Part shown: positions 36,338 to 44,590 of the stretch, in pieces
Layout of the letters: each line of letters starts with the position of its first letter
Position numbering within the stretch: the stretch's first letter is position 1
Assembly (NCBI RefSeq): GCF_041435195.1
Contig: NZ_CP108106.1
Location: forward strand, 3,844,001 to 3,908,000
Length of the DNA stretch: 64,000 bases
From: Streptomyces sp. NBC_00224
GTDB taxonomy: Bacteria > Actinomycetota > Actinomycetes > Streptomycetales > Streptomycetaceae
Reading direction: 5' to 3'
Translations under genes and position numbers: made by a program
The notes under the pieces: model-generated
What the model was told of the DNA's origin: nothing
What the model saw: only the letters and a program-made list of their open reading frames with translations
The model's database searches: none

Positions 36338-36868
36338 TCAGATCGTCCCGCCCGTCGCACCCTTGTCCGGTGCCGGCGCCTTGGGCGCGGCCGCGCCGGG
36401 CGTGTCCGCCCCGTACAGCTCCTGCTGGCGGTGCAGTTCCCCGGCGATCGCCCGCATCCGGTCCCGTACGTCCGCGTCCACGCCGTCGTAGCCGTTCTCC
36501 GCCGCCAGGACCGCGATGCACAGGCCCTCGATCTGCATGCCGAGCGCCTTGGAGAGCTGGCCGATCTGGTTGTGGACGACCTCGTACACGCCGTACAGGA
36601 ACGTGCTCTCCTTCAAGTCCTCCGGGCCCAGCTCGGACTTGGCCAGGCGGTCGGCGCCGATCTTGACCGACGCCGCCTCCGAGTCGTTGAGCTTGGTGAG
36701 CAGCGCGTCGACCCGCTTCTTGAAGGTGAGCATCGACTCGGCCTCGCGCGCGAGGTCGGCCGCCGCCACGACAGCGGCGCCGGCCGCCCCGCCGATGACC
36801 GGCATCAGCGCGAGCACCGGTGCCAGCGTGTTCACCCCGGGCCCCACGTCCCCGCCGTCCTGCGCCAC
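36338..36868 (-). CDS. ESX-associated helical protein
   Basis: 176-aa protein, first gene of the mycosin operon. It has no cleavable signal but a hydrophobic stretch at residues 15-40 (LAPVLALMPVIGGAAGAAVV), then long amphipathic helices (FKKRVDALLTKLNDSEAASV, VVHNQIGQLSKALGMQIEGL). It contains no tryptophan, so no WXG motif. The Pro/Ala-rich tail resembles that of secreted partners. By context it is probably the partner of the PPE-like protein encoded next. Family not identified. Confidence 0.7.
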   Translation of the reverse strand: MAQDGGDVGPGVNTLAPVLALMPVIGGAAGAAVVAAADLAREAESMLTFKKRVDALLTKLNDSEAASVKIGADRLAKSELGPEDLKESTFLYGVYEVVHNQIGQLSKALGMQIEGLCIAVLAAENGYDGVDADVRDRMRAIAGELHRQQELYGADTPGAAAPKAPAPDKGATGGTI

Positions 36869-37027
36869 AGTCGCCTCCCCGTTCCCCGTTCCCCCACTGC
36901 TTCAGAAGTAACTGTAGCCAGCACCTCTGACACAGAGCACTCCCTCATGGGTCAATTGGTTCCCTGGGATGGGCATTTGGGGATGCAGAAGGGCCAAATC
37001 CGTTCGGTGTGCCGAGTCGCGTACGCG

Positions 37028-37069
37028 CACGCGTACGAAAGTACGCATACGAAAGTACGCATACGAAAG
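37028..37069. repeat. Three tandem 14-bp repeats YACGCRTACGAAAG
   Basis: Copies at 37028-37041, 37042-37055 and 37056-37069; copies 2 and 3 are identical and copy 1 differs at two positions. It lies in the 236-bp gap between the ESX operon promoter side and the end of the molybdenum hydroxylase operon, directly against a terminator hairpin. Confidence 0.8.
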
Positions 37070-37094
37070 CGGGGCGGGTCATCGCCCGCCCCGC
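37069..37094 (-). terminator. Terminator of the molybdenum hydroxylase operon
   Basis: Perfect 10-bp stem GCGGGGCGGG (37069-37078) and CCCGCCCCGC (37085-37094), six-base loop, 10 bp past the stop; CTTTCG follows on the transcribed strand. Confidence 0.75.
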
Positions 37095-37104
37095 CTCCCC
37101 ACCA

Positions 37105-39456
37105 CTACGCGCCCGCAGCGCCCGCGGCGCCCACCGCGCCCGCCACCACCGCAGCCTGCGGCCGAATGGGCAACCGGTTGACCGGCCGCCCCGTCGCCGC
37201 CCGTACCGCCGACGCGACCGCCGCCGGGGACGTCACCACCGGGACCGCGCTCGCCGGCTTCGCGCCGAAGGGGGCGACCACGTCGCGCTCCTCGACCAGT
37301 TTGACGATGCGGATGTCGGGGGCGTCCAGGGCCGTGGGAAGGGCGTAGCCCGTGAGGTCGGGGTGGCGGACCAGGCCGCGGGCCGTGCGGAGGTTCTCCG
37401 TCAGGGCCGCGCCGACGCCCTGCGTCACACCCGCCTCGATACGGGCCGCCAGCTGGCCGGGGTTCAGGATCCGGCCCACGTCCTGGGCGACCGCCAGTTC
37501 CACCACCCGGACCGAGCCAAGCTCGATGTCCACGTCCACCACCGCGCGGATCGCGCAGAAGGCGAGGCCCACGAAGGCGTCGCCCTGGCCCGTCTCGTCG
37601 AGGGGCTCGGTGGGGTGCGGGCGGCACTGGGCCGTGGCCCAGAGTTCCTTGCCGTCCATCGCCTCGGTGACCGTCGTGGAGAGGACGCCGTCGTACGACG
37701 TGATCTTGCCGTCGGCGATCTGGAGCAGCTCCGTCGACATGCCGAACTTGTGCGCCAGGGGCTGGAGGAGTTGCGTGCGGACCATTTTCGCCGCTCGCTC
37801 CACCGCTCCCCCGGACACCCACGTGTGGCGGCCGTGCGACGCCGGGCCCGCGGGAGGCTGGTCCGTGTCCACCGGGGCCACGTGGACCTCTTCGATGCCC
37901 AGCGTCTCCTGGACGATCTGGCGGGCGAGGGTGGTGAAGCCCTGGCCCGTGTCCACCGCCGCGCAGATCACCGTGGCCACGCCGTCCTGCACCTTGACCG
38001 TGGCCGTCGACACCTCGTCCGTGCCCTCGGCGCCCAGCATGTGCACCATGCCGAGCGCGTAGCCGACGCCCCGGCGCACCGCGCCCGGCTCGCCCGCACC
38101 CTCGGGGCCGCCCGGCAGCAGCCAGTCGTCCTCGGGGTCGTCCTTGGGGAGGGTGGGGAGGGGGAAGTCCCGTACGGAGGTGAGGAGTTCGGCCACGGGG
38201 GCCGGGCACGTCACCGTCTGGCCGGTGGGGAGCAGGTCGCCCGTCGCCAGTACGTTGCGCAGCCGCAGCTCCGCCGGGTCCAGGCCCAGCTTGGCCGCCA
38301 GTTTGTCCATCTGGCCCTCGTAGGCCGCGCACACCTGCATCGCGCCCTCGCCCCGGACGTGGCCGGAGGGCGGGTTGTTCGTACGGACCGCCCAGCCCTC
38401 GACGAAGGCGTGGGGGACCACGTACGGGCCGCAGGCGAAGGCCACGGCCGCCGCCAGGGATTCCGACGAGGCCTCCGCGTACGCGCCCGCGTCCAGCAGG
38501 ATCTGTGCCTCCACCTTCACCAGACGGCCCTCCGCGTCCGCGTGGTGGCGGTAGCGCAGCAGCGTCGGGTGGCGGTGGGCGTGGCCCAGGAACGACTCCT
38601 CGCGGGTCGCCGTGAGCTTCACCGGGCAGCCGGTGCGCAGCGCGAGCAGGCCCAGCGCGAGCTGGAAGCCGGAGTCCTCGCGGTCGCCGGTGGCGCCGGG
38701 GACGCCGGTGACGACCACCTTCACGCGCTCCGGGTCCAGGCCGAAGCACGCCGCCGCGAGGTCGCGGTCGGCGTGCGGGTCGGTGGAGGCGGTGTAGATC
38801 TCCACGCCGCCGTCGGGGCGCGGCACCGCGAGCCCCGCCTCGGCGCCGATCGGGGCCGGGTCCTGGCGGCCGATCCGGTACAGGCCCTCCACCACGACCT
38901 CGCCGGTGACGTCCGGGTCGCCGTACTGGAGCGGGATGTGGCGGATCAGGTTGCCGTCGGGGTGCAGGGGTTCGGCGGCGAACGCCTTCTCGGGGTCGGT
39001 GACCGGCTCCAGGAGCTCGTACTCGACCGCGATCGCGGCCGCCGCCAGGCGGGCCGTGTCGGGGTGGTCGGCGGCCACCGCCGCGATCGGCTCGCCGTGG
39101 TGGCGTACGACGTCGGCGGCGAAGACCGGGCGGTCCGCGATGCCCCGGCCGTGCGCGGCGTCGCCGGGCACGTCGGCCTGCGTCACCACGGCCCGTACGC
39201 CCGGCATCTCGACCGCGGCCGAGGTGTCGATCGAGACGATACGGGCCGAGGCGTGCGGCGAACGCAGCACGGCCGCCCACAGCAGGCCCTCGGCCCACAG
39301 GTCGGAGGCGTACGGGAAGGTGCCCTCGGTCTTGGCGCGCGCGTCGGCGGGGCGGAGCGAGGCGCCGAGCCCGTGGCCGGGCACGGGCGGCTGCTCCGGG
39401 CCGGTGCCCGTCCCGTCGACCGCCGCGGTCGTCGCGGTGGCTGCGTCGTTGCTCAC
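37105..39456 (-). CDS. Xanthine dehydrogenase family, molybdopterin-binding subunit
   Basis: 783-aa large subunit of a molybdenum hydroxylase. The a/b hammerhead domain is at about residues 35-150. The Mo-pterin domain includes GVPGATGDREDSGFQL, VRGEGAMQ and DTGQGFTTLARQI. Near the C-terminus, family members have GAKGxGE with the catalytic glutamate. Here the segment reads APFGAKPASAVPVV, which by my alignment places Ala737 where Glu is expected. Either the enzyme uses another residue or it is inactive as a hydroxylase. The GTG start overlaps the Fe-S subunit stop (GTGA). The C terminus is an Ala/Gly-rich tail. Substrate unknown. Confidence 0.88.
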   Translation of the reverse strand: MSNDAATATTAAVDGTGTGPEQPPVPGHGLGASLRPADARAKTEGTFPYASDLWAEGLLWAAVLRSPHASARIVSIDTSAAVEMPGVRAVVTQADVPGDAAHGRGIADRPVFAADVVRHHGEPIAAVAADHPDTARLAAAAIAVEYELLEPVTDPEKAFAAEPLHPDGNLIRHIPLQYGDPDVTGEVVVEGLYRIGRQDPAPIGAEAGLAVPRPDGGVEIYTASTDPHADRDLAAACFGLDPERVKVVVTGVPGATGDREDSGFQLALGLLALRTGCPVKLTATREESFLGHAHRHPTLLRYRHHADAEGRLVKVEAQILLDAGAYAEASSESLAAAVAFACGPYVVPHAFVEGWAVRTNNPPSGHVRGEGAMQVCAAYEGQMDKLAAKLGLDPAELRLRNVLATGDLLPTGQTVTCPAPVAELLTSVRDFPLPTLPKDDPEDDWLLPGGPEGAGEPGAVRRGVGYALGMVHMLGAEGTDEVSTATVKVQDGVATVICAAVDTGQGFTTLARQIVQETLGIEEVHVAPVDTDQPPAGPASHGRHTWVSGGAVERAAKMVRTQLLQPLAHKFGMSTELLQIADGKITSYDGVLSTTVTEAMDGKELWATAQCRPHPTEPLDETGQGDAFVGLAFCAIRAVVDVDIELGSVRVVELAVAQDVGRILNPGQLAARIEAGVTQGVGAALTENLRTARGLVRHPDLTGYALPTALDAPDIRIVKLVEERDVVAPFGAKPASAVPVVTSPAAVASAVRAATGRPVNRLPIRPQAAVVAGAVGAAGAAGA

Positions 39457-41222
39457 GCCATGCCTCCGTCGTGGGTGTGCGGGGGCTGGACGCCGCCCGC
39501 GCCGGGCCCCGCCTGATGCGGAATACGGGCTTCTTCGCCGGTCGTGGTGGCTGCGGACGCCTCGCTCGCGGCGGCCGACTGCGCCTCGCGCCCGGCCACC
39601 ACCTCGCGTACGGCGTCGAGCACGCCCCGGTAGCCGGAGCAGCGGCAGAGGTTGCCGCAGAGCGCCTGCCGGGTCTCCAGCTCGGTCGGCGAGTGGTTGC
39701 CTTCGAGCAGGTCATGGACGGTCATGGCCATGCCCGGGATGCAGAAACCGCACTGCACGGCCCCGCACTCGGCGAGCGCGCGCTGCACGTCGGAGGGTTC
39801 GCCTTCGACGGCGAGGCCCTCGACCGTACGCACCTCGGAGCCGGCGGCGGTGGCCGCGGGCACCAGGCAGGAGGCGACGAGGCGGCCGTCGACCTGCACG
39901 TTGCAGGCACCGCACTCGCCCTGCGAGCAGCCGTCCTTGGCCCCGGCGAGGCCGAGCCGCTCGCGCAGCACATAGAGCAGCGACTCGCCGACCCACGCCT
40001 CGGTGACGGGCCGGTCGGTGCCGTTGACGCGCAGGACGTAGGAGGCACGGGGGTGCTCCAGGTCGGCGGCGGGCGGCAGAACCGGCTCCGGCTCGGGGGC
40101 CGGGAGGGGGATGGCCACGGGCTCGGGCTCGGGGTCCGGAGCCGCTTCCCGTACGGGTTCCGGTGCGGGCTCGGGCTCCGGCTCGGGCTCCGGGAGCGGT
40201 TGGGCCTGGGCCGCGTGGACGGGCTCGGGCAACGGCTCGGCGGCGGGCGCGGGGACCTCGGCCGGGTCCGCACCCGGCACGTCCTCGTCCGCCGGGTCCG
40301 CACCGGTCGCGTCCGTCGGGTCCGCCTCGGCCCGTACCTCCTCGCGCGGCTCCTCCCGTACGTCCGTCGCCAGCGCGGCCGACCAGGGCGCGGGCGCGCC
40401 GCCCGGCAGGGTCGCCCCGGGGCCGGGCGGGTTCCAGGACAGAACGGGTTCGGCGCGTACGGGCGCGGGGGCCGGGAAGTCCACGGGCGCGGAGACGTCC
40501 GCGGGGGCGGCGAACTCGGTGGGCGCGGAGAGGTCCAGGGACTCCTGGTGGTGGGCTTCCGCGGCCGCCCGGTGCGCCTGGTGCGCCTGCTCGGCGAAGT
40601 CCGCCACGCGCGCGTCGGCGGCCTCCGCCTCCACGGCAGGGTCGGGCTCGGGCTCGGGCTGCGGCTGCTCCGTCGCCCAGGGCGCGGACGCGCCGCCGGG
40701 CAGGGTCGCCGGAGGCGTCGTGCCCCACTGCTCAATGAGCGAGGATGTACTGAATTCGCCCGATTCATCCGGCAGTTCGCCGTCGGCGACCGGGATCGTC
40801 CACTGGCCGGTCAGCGAGGCATCGTCCGAGAAGTTCCACTGGCCGGTGGCGTGCCGGTCCTGCAGCCGCTCGCCCAGCGGGTCCGGCTGCGGGGGCTCGG
40901 GCACGGCGGACGCGTCGGGCCACTGCACCGACCGCACCTGGCTCTCGCCCCGGTCCGGCTCGGGCGGCCCCGGGATCGTCCAGGCGCCGGTCGCGGCCGG
41001 GTCGGTCCCGGCGGCGGGCGTCAACGGCACGATCATCGGCGGCACATAGCCGTGCCCCGGCGCGGCCAGCGGGTCGCCGCCGAGCAGCGCGTCCAGGTCC
41101 GCGGGCAGCTGGACGAAGGCGGTCGCGCCGTCGTCGTACTCGCCGCCCTGCGGGACCGGCTGCCAGCCGCCCGTCCCGCGCGCGCGGTTGTCGCCGTAGC
41201 CGGCGTCGTGGTTGTCGCTCAC
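39453..41222 (-). CDS. Xanthine dehydrogenase family, 2Fe-2S subunit with long N-terminal extension
   Basis: 589-aa protein whose last ~200 residues are a normal two-cluster subunit. The plant-ferredoxin cluster shows as GCSQGECGACNVQVDG, and the second cluster as CGFCIPGMAM and CGNLCRCSGY. The first ~390 residues are an acidic Pro/Glu/Ala-rich, apparently disordered extension with internal repeats (TGQWNF, TGQWTIP, TGAWTIP; TLPGGASAPW, TLPGGAPAPW). Family members are usually 160-200 aa. The GTG start at 41222 overlaps the FAD-subunit stop (GTGA), so the extension is in frame and translated. It passes electrons from Mo to FAD. Confidence 0.85.
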   Translation of the reverse strand: MSDNHDAGYGDNRARGTGGWQPVPQGGEYDDGATAFVQLPADLDALLGGDPLAAPGHGYVPPMIVPLTPAAGTDPAATGAWTIPGPPEPDRGESQVRSVQWPDASAVPEPPQPDPLGERLQDRHATGQWNFSDDASLTGQWTIPVADGELPDESGEFSTSSLIEQWGTTPPATLPGGASAPWATEQPQPEPEPDPAVEAEAADARVADFAEQAHQAHRAAAEAHHQESLDLSAPTEFAAPADVSAPVDFPAPAPVRAEPVLSWNPPGPGATLPGGAPAPWSAALATDVREEPREEVRAEADPTDATGADPADEDVPGADPAEVPAPAAEPLPEPVHAAQAQPLPEPEPEPEPAPEPVREAAPDPEPEPVAIPLPAPEPEPVLPPAADLEHPRASYVLRVNGTDRPVTEAWVGESLLYVLRERLGLAGAKDGCSQGECGACNVQVDGRLVASCLVPAATAAGSEVRTVEGLAVEGEPSDVQRALAECGAVQCGFCIPGMAMTVHDLLEGNHSPTELETRQALCGNLCRCSGYRGVLDAVREVVAGREAQSAAASEASAATTTGEEARIPHQAGPGAGGVQPPHTHDGGMA

Positions 41223-42118
41223 GACAGCGCCCTCCCCAGTGCTCGTCGGGCCAGCGCGGCGACCGTGCGCCGCAGGTGCAGTACGGCGGGAGACAGCGCG
41301 GGGGGCTCCGTGCCGTCGGCCGCCGGTACCGGGTCCGGGATGCAGGCGGCGGCCACGTACTCGCCGAAGGCGTTGAGCGCCTCCGGGGCCAGCGCCGCCC
41401 GCTCGCCGTCCCAGTCGATCAGGGAGGCGATCCAGCGCTCGGCCTCCAGGGGCCGCAGCGGCATCGGCGCGATCGCGCCCACCGCGCAGCGCACCCCGCG
41501 CCGGGCCGGGTCCAGGACGACGGCGACCGAGGCGGTGGCGCGGCCGGGGCCGGTGCGGCCGGTCGCCTTGAGGAAGACCTGGGGGGCGTGCAGCAGGGGC
41601 ACGCGGACGTGGCCGATGAGTTCGGCGGGGGCGAGCATCTCGCGCCCGGCCAGCAGGTGCGAGACCGGGATCTCCCGGCGGGCGCCCTCGGGACCGGCGA
41701 TGACCAGGGTGGCTTCGAGCGCGGCGAGCACGGGCAGCGCGTCGCCGGCGGGCGCCGCCGACGCGATGTTGCCGCCGAGGGTGCCCGCGTTGCGGATCTG
41801 CGGGGGGCCGGCGGCGCGCGCGGCCGCGGCGAGCGCCGGGATGAGCGCCGCGAAGTCCGGGCGCCCCATCCGCGCGTGCGTGAGCCCCGCGCCGAGGAGC
41901 GCGTGGCCGTCCTGGTACTGCCAGCCGCGGATGTCGTTGATCCGGCCGAGGCCGACGAGGCCCGCGGGGCGCAGCAGGCCCCGGTTCACCGCCGCCATCA
42001 GATCGGTGCCGCCCGCGACGGGCACGGCGGCGGGCATGGCGGCGAGCGCCGCCACGGCCTCGTCGAGCGAGGCCGGCAGTGTCACCGACTGCGCCGCCTG
42101 CGGTGCGTGCGTGGTCAA
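41219..42118 (-). CDS. Xanthine dehydrogenase family, FAD-binding subunit
   Basis: 299-aa flavin subunit (CoxM/XdhB-like). The FAD motifs are PVAGGTDLMAAVNRG and the second loop IRNAGTLGGNIASAAPAGD. The TTG at 42118 is chosen as start (LTTHAPQAAQSV) because GAAGGGG lies eight bases upstream and the product then begins right at the domain; a GTG at 42202 is an alternative. First gene of the three-gene operon, with GTGA overlaps throughout. Helically phased decamers and an inverted repeat lie upstream. Confidence 0.85.
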   Translation of the reverse strand: MTTHAPQAAQSVTLPASLDEAVAALAAMPAAVPVAGGTDLMAAVNRGLLRPAGLVGLGRINDIRGWQYQDGHALLGAGLTHARMGRPDFAALIPALAAAARAAGPPQIRNAGTLGGNIASAAPAGDALPVLAALEATLVIAGPEGARREIPVSHLLAGREMLAPAELIGHVRVPLLHAPQVFLKATGRTGPGRATASVAVVLDPARRGVRCAVGAIAPMPLRPLEAERWIASLIDWDGERAALAPEALNAFGEYVAAACIPDPVPAADGTEPPALSPAVLHLRRTVAALARRALGRALS

Positions 42119-42274
42119 CCCAGCTGCCCCTTCCCGGTGTCCCGGCCGTCCCGACTGTCCCGCCAGTGTGTGCCTGTGCGTGGCCGTACCGTACGTGCTC
42201 ACCGCCCGGACGTGGCAACTCTGGCACATCTTCCGAGCCGCCCGACGCGAGGGTCCGCGAAGGACAGATCCGTC

Positions 42275-42296
42275 CCGGACCAGGGGAATGGTCCGG
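42275..42296. promoter_or_regulatory. Inverted repeat CCGGACCA/TGGTCCGG, candidate operator
   Basis: CCGGACCA (42275-42282) and TGGTCCGG (42289-42296) with six bases between, about 155 bp upstream of the hydroxylase operon start and clear of any gene. Confidence 0.45.
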
Positions 42297-42322
42297 ATTC
42301 ACGGTTGTTGTGCGACTTATCC

Positions 42323-42352
42323 GTGCGGAACAGTGCCGGACAGTGCGGAACA
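42323..42352. promoter_or_regulatory. Three tandem 10-bp repeats GTGCSGRACA
   Basis: GTGCGGAACA, GTGCCGGACA, GTGCGGAACA without gaps, followed by GT. A 10-bp period places each copy on the same helix face, typical of cooperative regulator sites. Upstream of the molybdenum hydroxylase operon, 57 bp past the hexosaminidase stop side. Confidence 0.5.
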
Positions 42353-42408
42353 GTCACCGATCACGGTTCCAGGCTCCCGGGCTGCGGGACCCCGTCTTGC
42401 GCCCCGGC

Positions 42409-44064
42409 TCACACGTTTGGGGGCGACCCGTCGATCGGGCGTCCGAGACTGCCTTTCATCTTTTCGGGGGCGGGGCGCTTTTGCCAGGGCAACGGGCCGC
42501 CGGGGGGCCGGTAGCCGACGCCGAGGGCGTCAAGTCGGGCGTAGTGCGACCGCATTCGCCGCTCGAATCCGGCGAAATCGCGTGCCGCGGGGGCGGGCAG
42601 CGCCGACCACGCCACCTCCGCGAACGCCGCGAGCCGGGGGAACACCTGGTAGTCCACGCGCCCCTGGTCCTGCATCACCTCGGTCCAGACATTGGCCTGA
42701 GTGCCGAGCACGTGCCGCGCCTCGGCCTCGGTCAACTGGGGCGGCACGGGCTCGAAGCGGTAGACGTCCTCCAGGGTCCGTACGTAGCCGATGGGCATCG
42801 GCTCGTCGGGCCCGGCCGCCTGCCGGTGGTCCAAGTAGACCTGCTGCTCGGGGCACATGACGACGTCGTGGCCCGCCCGCGCGGCCTCGATGCCGCCCGC
42901 GTAGCCGCGCCAGGAGGAGACGGCGGCGCCGGGCGCCAGACCGCCCTCCAGGATCTCGTCCCAGCCGATGAGGCGGCGGCCCCGGTCGGCCAGCCAGCGG
43001 GCGAAGTGGCGGATGAACCAGGACTGGAGCTCGTCCTCGCCCGCGAGCCCGAGCTCCTTGATACGAGCCTGGGCCGCGGGGGACGCCTTCCACTGGTCCT
43101 TGGGGCACTCGTCGCCGCCGATGTGGACGAACGGCGAAGTCGCGGCGGGGAAGAGGTCGAGCACCTCCTCCAGCACTCCCTCGTAGAAGCGGAGGGTGTT
43201 GTCAGTGGGGGCGAGTACGTTCGGATTGACGCCCCAGGTGTCCCAGACGGAGAGGCGGGTCGTGTCGATGACGTCGGTGTTGCCCAGTTCCGGGTACGCG
43301 GCGATGGCCGCCTGCGAGTGGCCCGGGATGTCGATTTCCGGAACCACCGAGATATGCCGCTCGGCGGCGTACGCGACGATCTCGCGGATGTCGTCCTGGG
43401 TGTAGAAGCCGCCGTGCGGCATCTCGTCCCACAACTCCGAGGCGCGGTGGCCGTACTTGGTCCGCGCGCGCCAGGCCCCGACCTCCGTCAGCCTCGGGAA
43501 GCGCTTGATCTCGACGCGCCAGCCCTGGTCGTCGGTGAGGTGGAAGTGGAAGACGTTGAGCTTGTGCGCGGCGAGCAGGTCGAGGTAGCGCAGCACCCCG
43601 TCCTTGGGCATGAAGTGGCGTGAAACATCCAGCATCAGACCGCGCCAGGCGAACCGGGGCGCGTCCTCGATCACCTGCTGCGTGATGCCGCGCCAGGCGC
43701 CCGGGTCCGCACACGCCTTGCGGTACGCGTCGGGGCCGAGCAGTTGACGCAGTGTCTGCGCGCCCCAGAACACCCCGGCCGCGCTGCCGCCGACGATCTC
43801 GACACGCTGGGTGACGCTGAGGCGGTACGCCTCTGGGGCGAGGGCGGGGTCGACGCGGAGGGCGATGGTGCCGGGGGCGCCCGCCTCCCCCGGCGGGAGC
43901 GGCCGCCCGAGGGCGACGCCGACGGTGTCCCGCAGCCAGCGGGCGACGCGTTCGGTGCCGGGTCCGGCGGCGAGCGCCGTATCCGGGCCGAGGACGTACG
44001 CACAGCGCCAGGGGCCGTCGACGGAGACCGGCGCGGGTATGAGGTCCGCAGAAGTCATGGCCAT
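42409..44064 (-). CDS. Beta-N-acetylhexosaminidase (GH20)
   Basis: 551-aa glycoside hydrolase that removes terminal GlcNAc (or GalNAc) from chitin-derived oligosaccharides or glycans. An N-terminal GH20b-like domain (to about residue 125) precedes the TIM barrel. The catalytic pair is Asp318-Glu319 in HIGGDECPKDQW, and HFHLTDDQGWRVEIKRFPRL and EIDIPGHSQA are the other family blocks. No signal peptide, so probably cytoplasmic, consistent with use of imported chitobiose. The start is uncertain among ATG codons at 44073, 44064 and 44058; none has a clear ribosome site. Confidence 0.92.
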   Translation of the reverse strand: MAMTSADLIPAPVSVDGPWRCAYVLGPDTALAAGPGTERVARWLRDTVGVALGRPLPPGEAGAPGTIALRVDPALAPEAYRLSVTQRVEIVGGSAAGVFWGAQTLRQLLGPDAYRKACADPGAWRGITQQVIEDAPRFAWRGLMLDVSRHFMPKDGVLRYLDLLAAHKLNVFHFHLTDDQGWRVEIKRFPRLTEVGAWRARTKYGHRASELWDEMPHGGFYTQDDIREIVAYAAERHISVVPEIDIPGHSQAAIAAYPELGNTDVIDTTRLSVWDTWGVNPNVLAPTDNTLRFYEGVLEEVLDLFPAATSPFVHIGGDECPKDQWKASPAAQARIKELGLAGEDELQSWFIRHFARWLADRGRRLIGWDEILEGGLAPGAAVSSWRGYAGGIEAARAGHDVVMCPEQQVYLDHRQAAGPDEPMPIGYVRTLEDVYRFEPVPPQLTEAEARHVLGTQANVWTEVMQDQGRVDYQVFPRLAAFAEVAWSALPAPAARDFAGFERRMRSHYARLDALGVGYRPPGGPLPWQKRPAPEKMKGSLGRPIDGSPPNV

Positions 44065-44090
44065 GGGGCACACGGTAACCCCGGTATTAC

Positions 44091-44237
44091 GTCGACTGCG
44101 GGCCGTCTGTGGCTGAGCGCGCAGTTCCCCGCGCCCCTAAAAGCGCCCCTCCGGGCCGCCCAGGGGATTGCCGCGCAGCGGCATTCAAGGGGCGCGGGGA
44201 ACTGCGCGCTCAGCCCCCACCGAACCCGCAGACGAAC
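44091..44237. repeat. Dispersed long inverted repeat, element A, copy 2
   Basis: About 147-bp imperfect palindrome with the same arms as 12999-13142 (GCGCAGTTCCCCGCGCCCCT and reverse complement, CCCACCGAACCCGCAG) but a different centre. It lies between the DUF3039 gene and the hexosaminidase gene and may act as terminator for the former. Confidence 0.8.
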
Positions 44238-44266
44238 TCCGGGCCGAGAAGGCGGCTCGGCAGGAC

Positions 44267-44560
44267 CTACTTCTTGTCCTTGCCGCCCTTGTCCTTGTCC
44301 TTGTCGCCACCCGCGCCCATGGACTCGTAGATCTCCTTGCACATCGGGCAGACCGGGTACTTCTTCGGGTCGCGGCCCGGCACCCAGACCTTGCCGCAGA
44401 GCGCGACGACGGGGGTCCCGTCGAGCGCGCTCGCCATGATCTTGTCCTTCTGGACGTAGTGGGCGAAGCGCTCGTGGTCGCCGTCGCCGTTCGACACCTG
44501 AGGTGTCGGCTCTACGAGGGTCCCCGTACCTGCCCCGCGCTCGGGCTCAAGAGTGCTCAT
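44267..44560 (-). CDS. DUF3039 domain protein, small zinc-ribbon-like
   Basis: 97-aa actinobacterial protein of unknown function. Conserved core: HERFAHYVQKDKIMASALDG, then ALCGKVWVPGRDPKKYPVCP and MCKEIYESM, in which Cys and the CPMC pair could bind zinc. The tail is a Lys/Asp/Gly repeat (GGDKDKDKGGKDKK). It lies next to the AlgH-like gene on the same strand, as in other Streptomyces by my recollection. The function is unknown. Confidence 0.85.
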   Translation of the reverse strand: MSTLEPERGAGTGTLVEPTPQVSNGDGDHERFAHYVQKDKIMASALDGTPVVALCGKVWVPGRDPKKYPVCPMCKEIYESMGAGGDKDKDKGGKDKK

Positions 44561-44590
44561 AAGTTCCTAGCGTACTGAAGCGCGGCGGCA

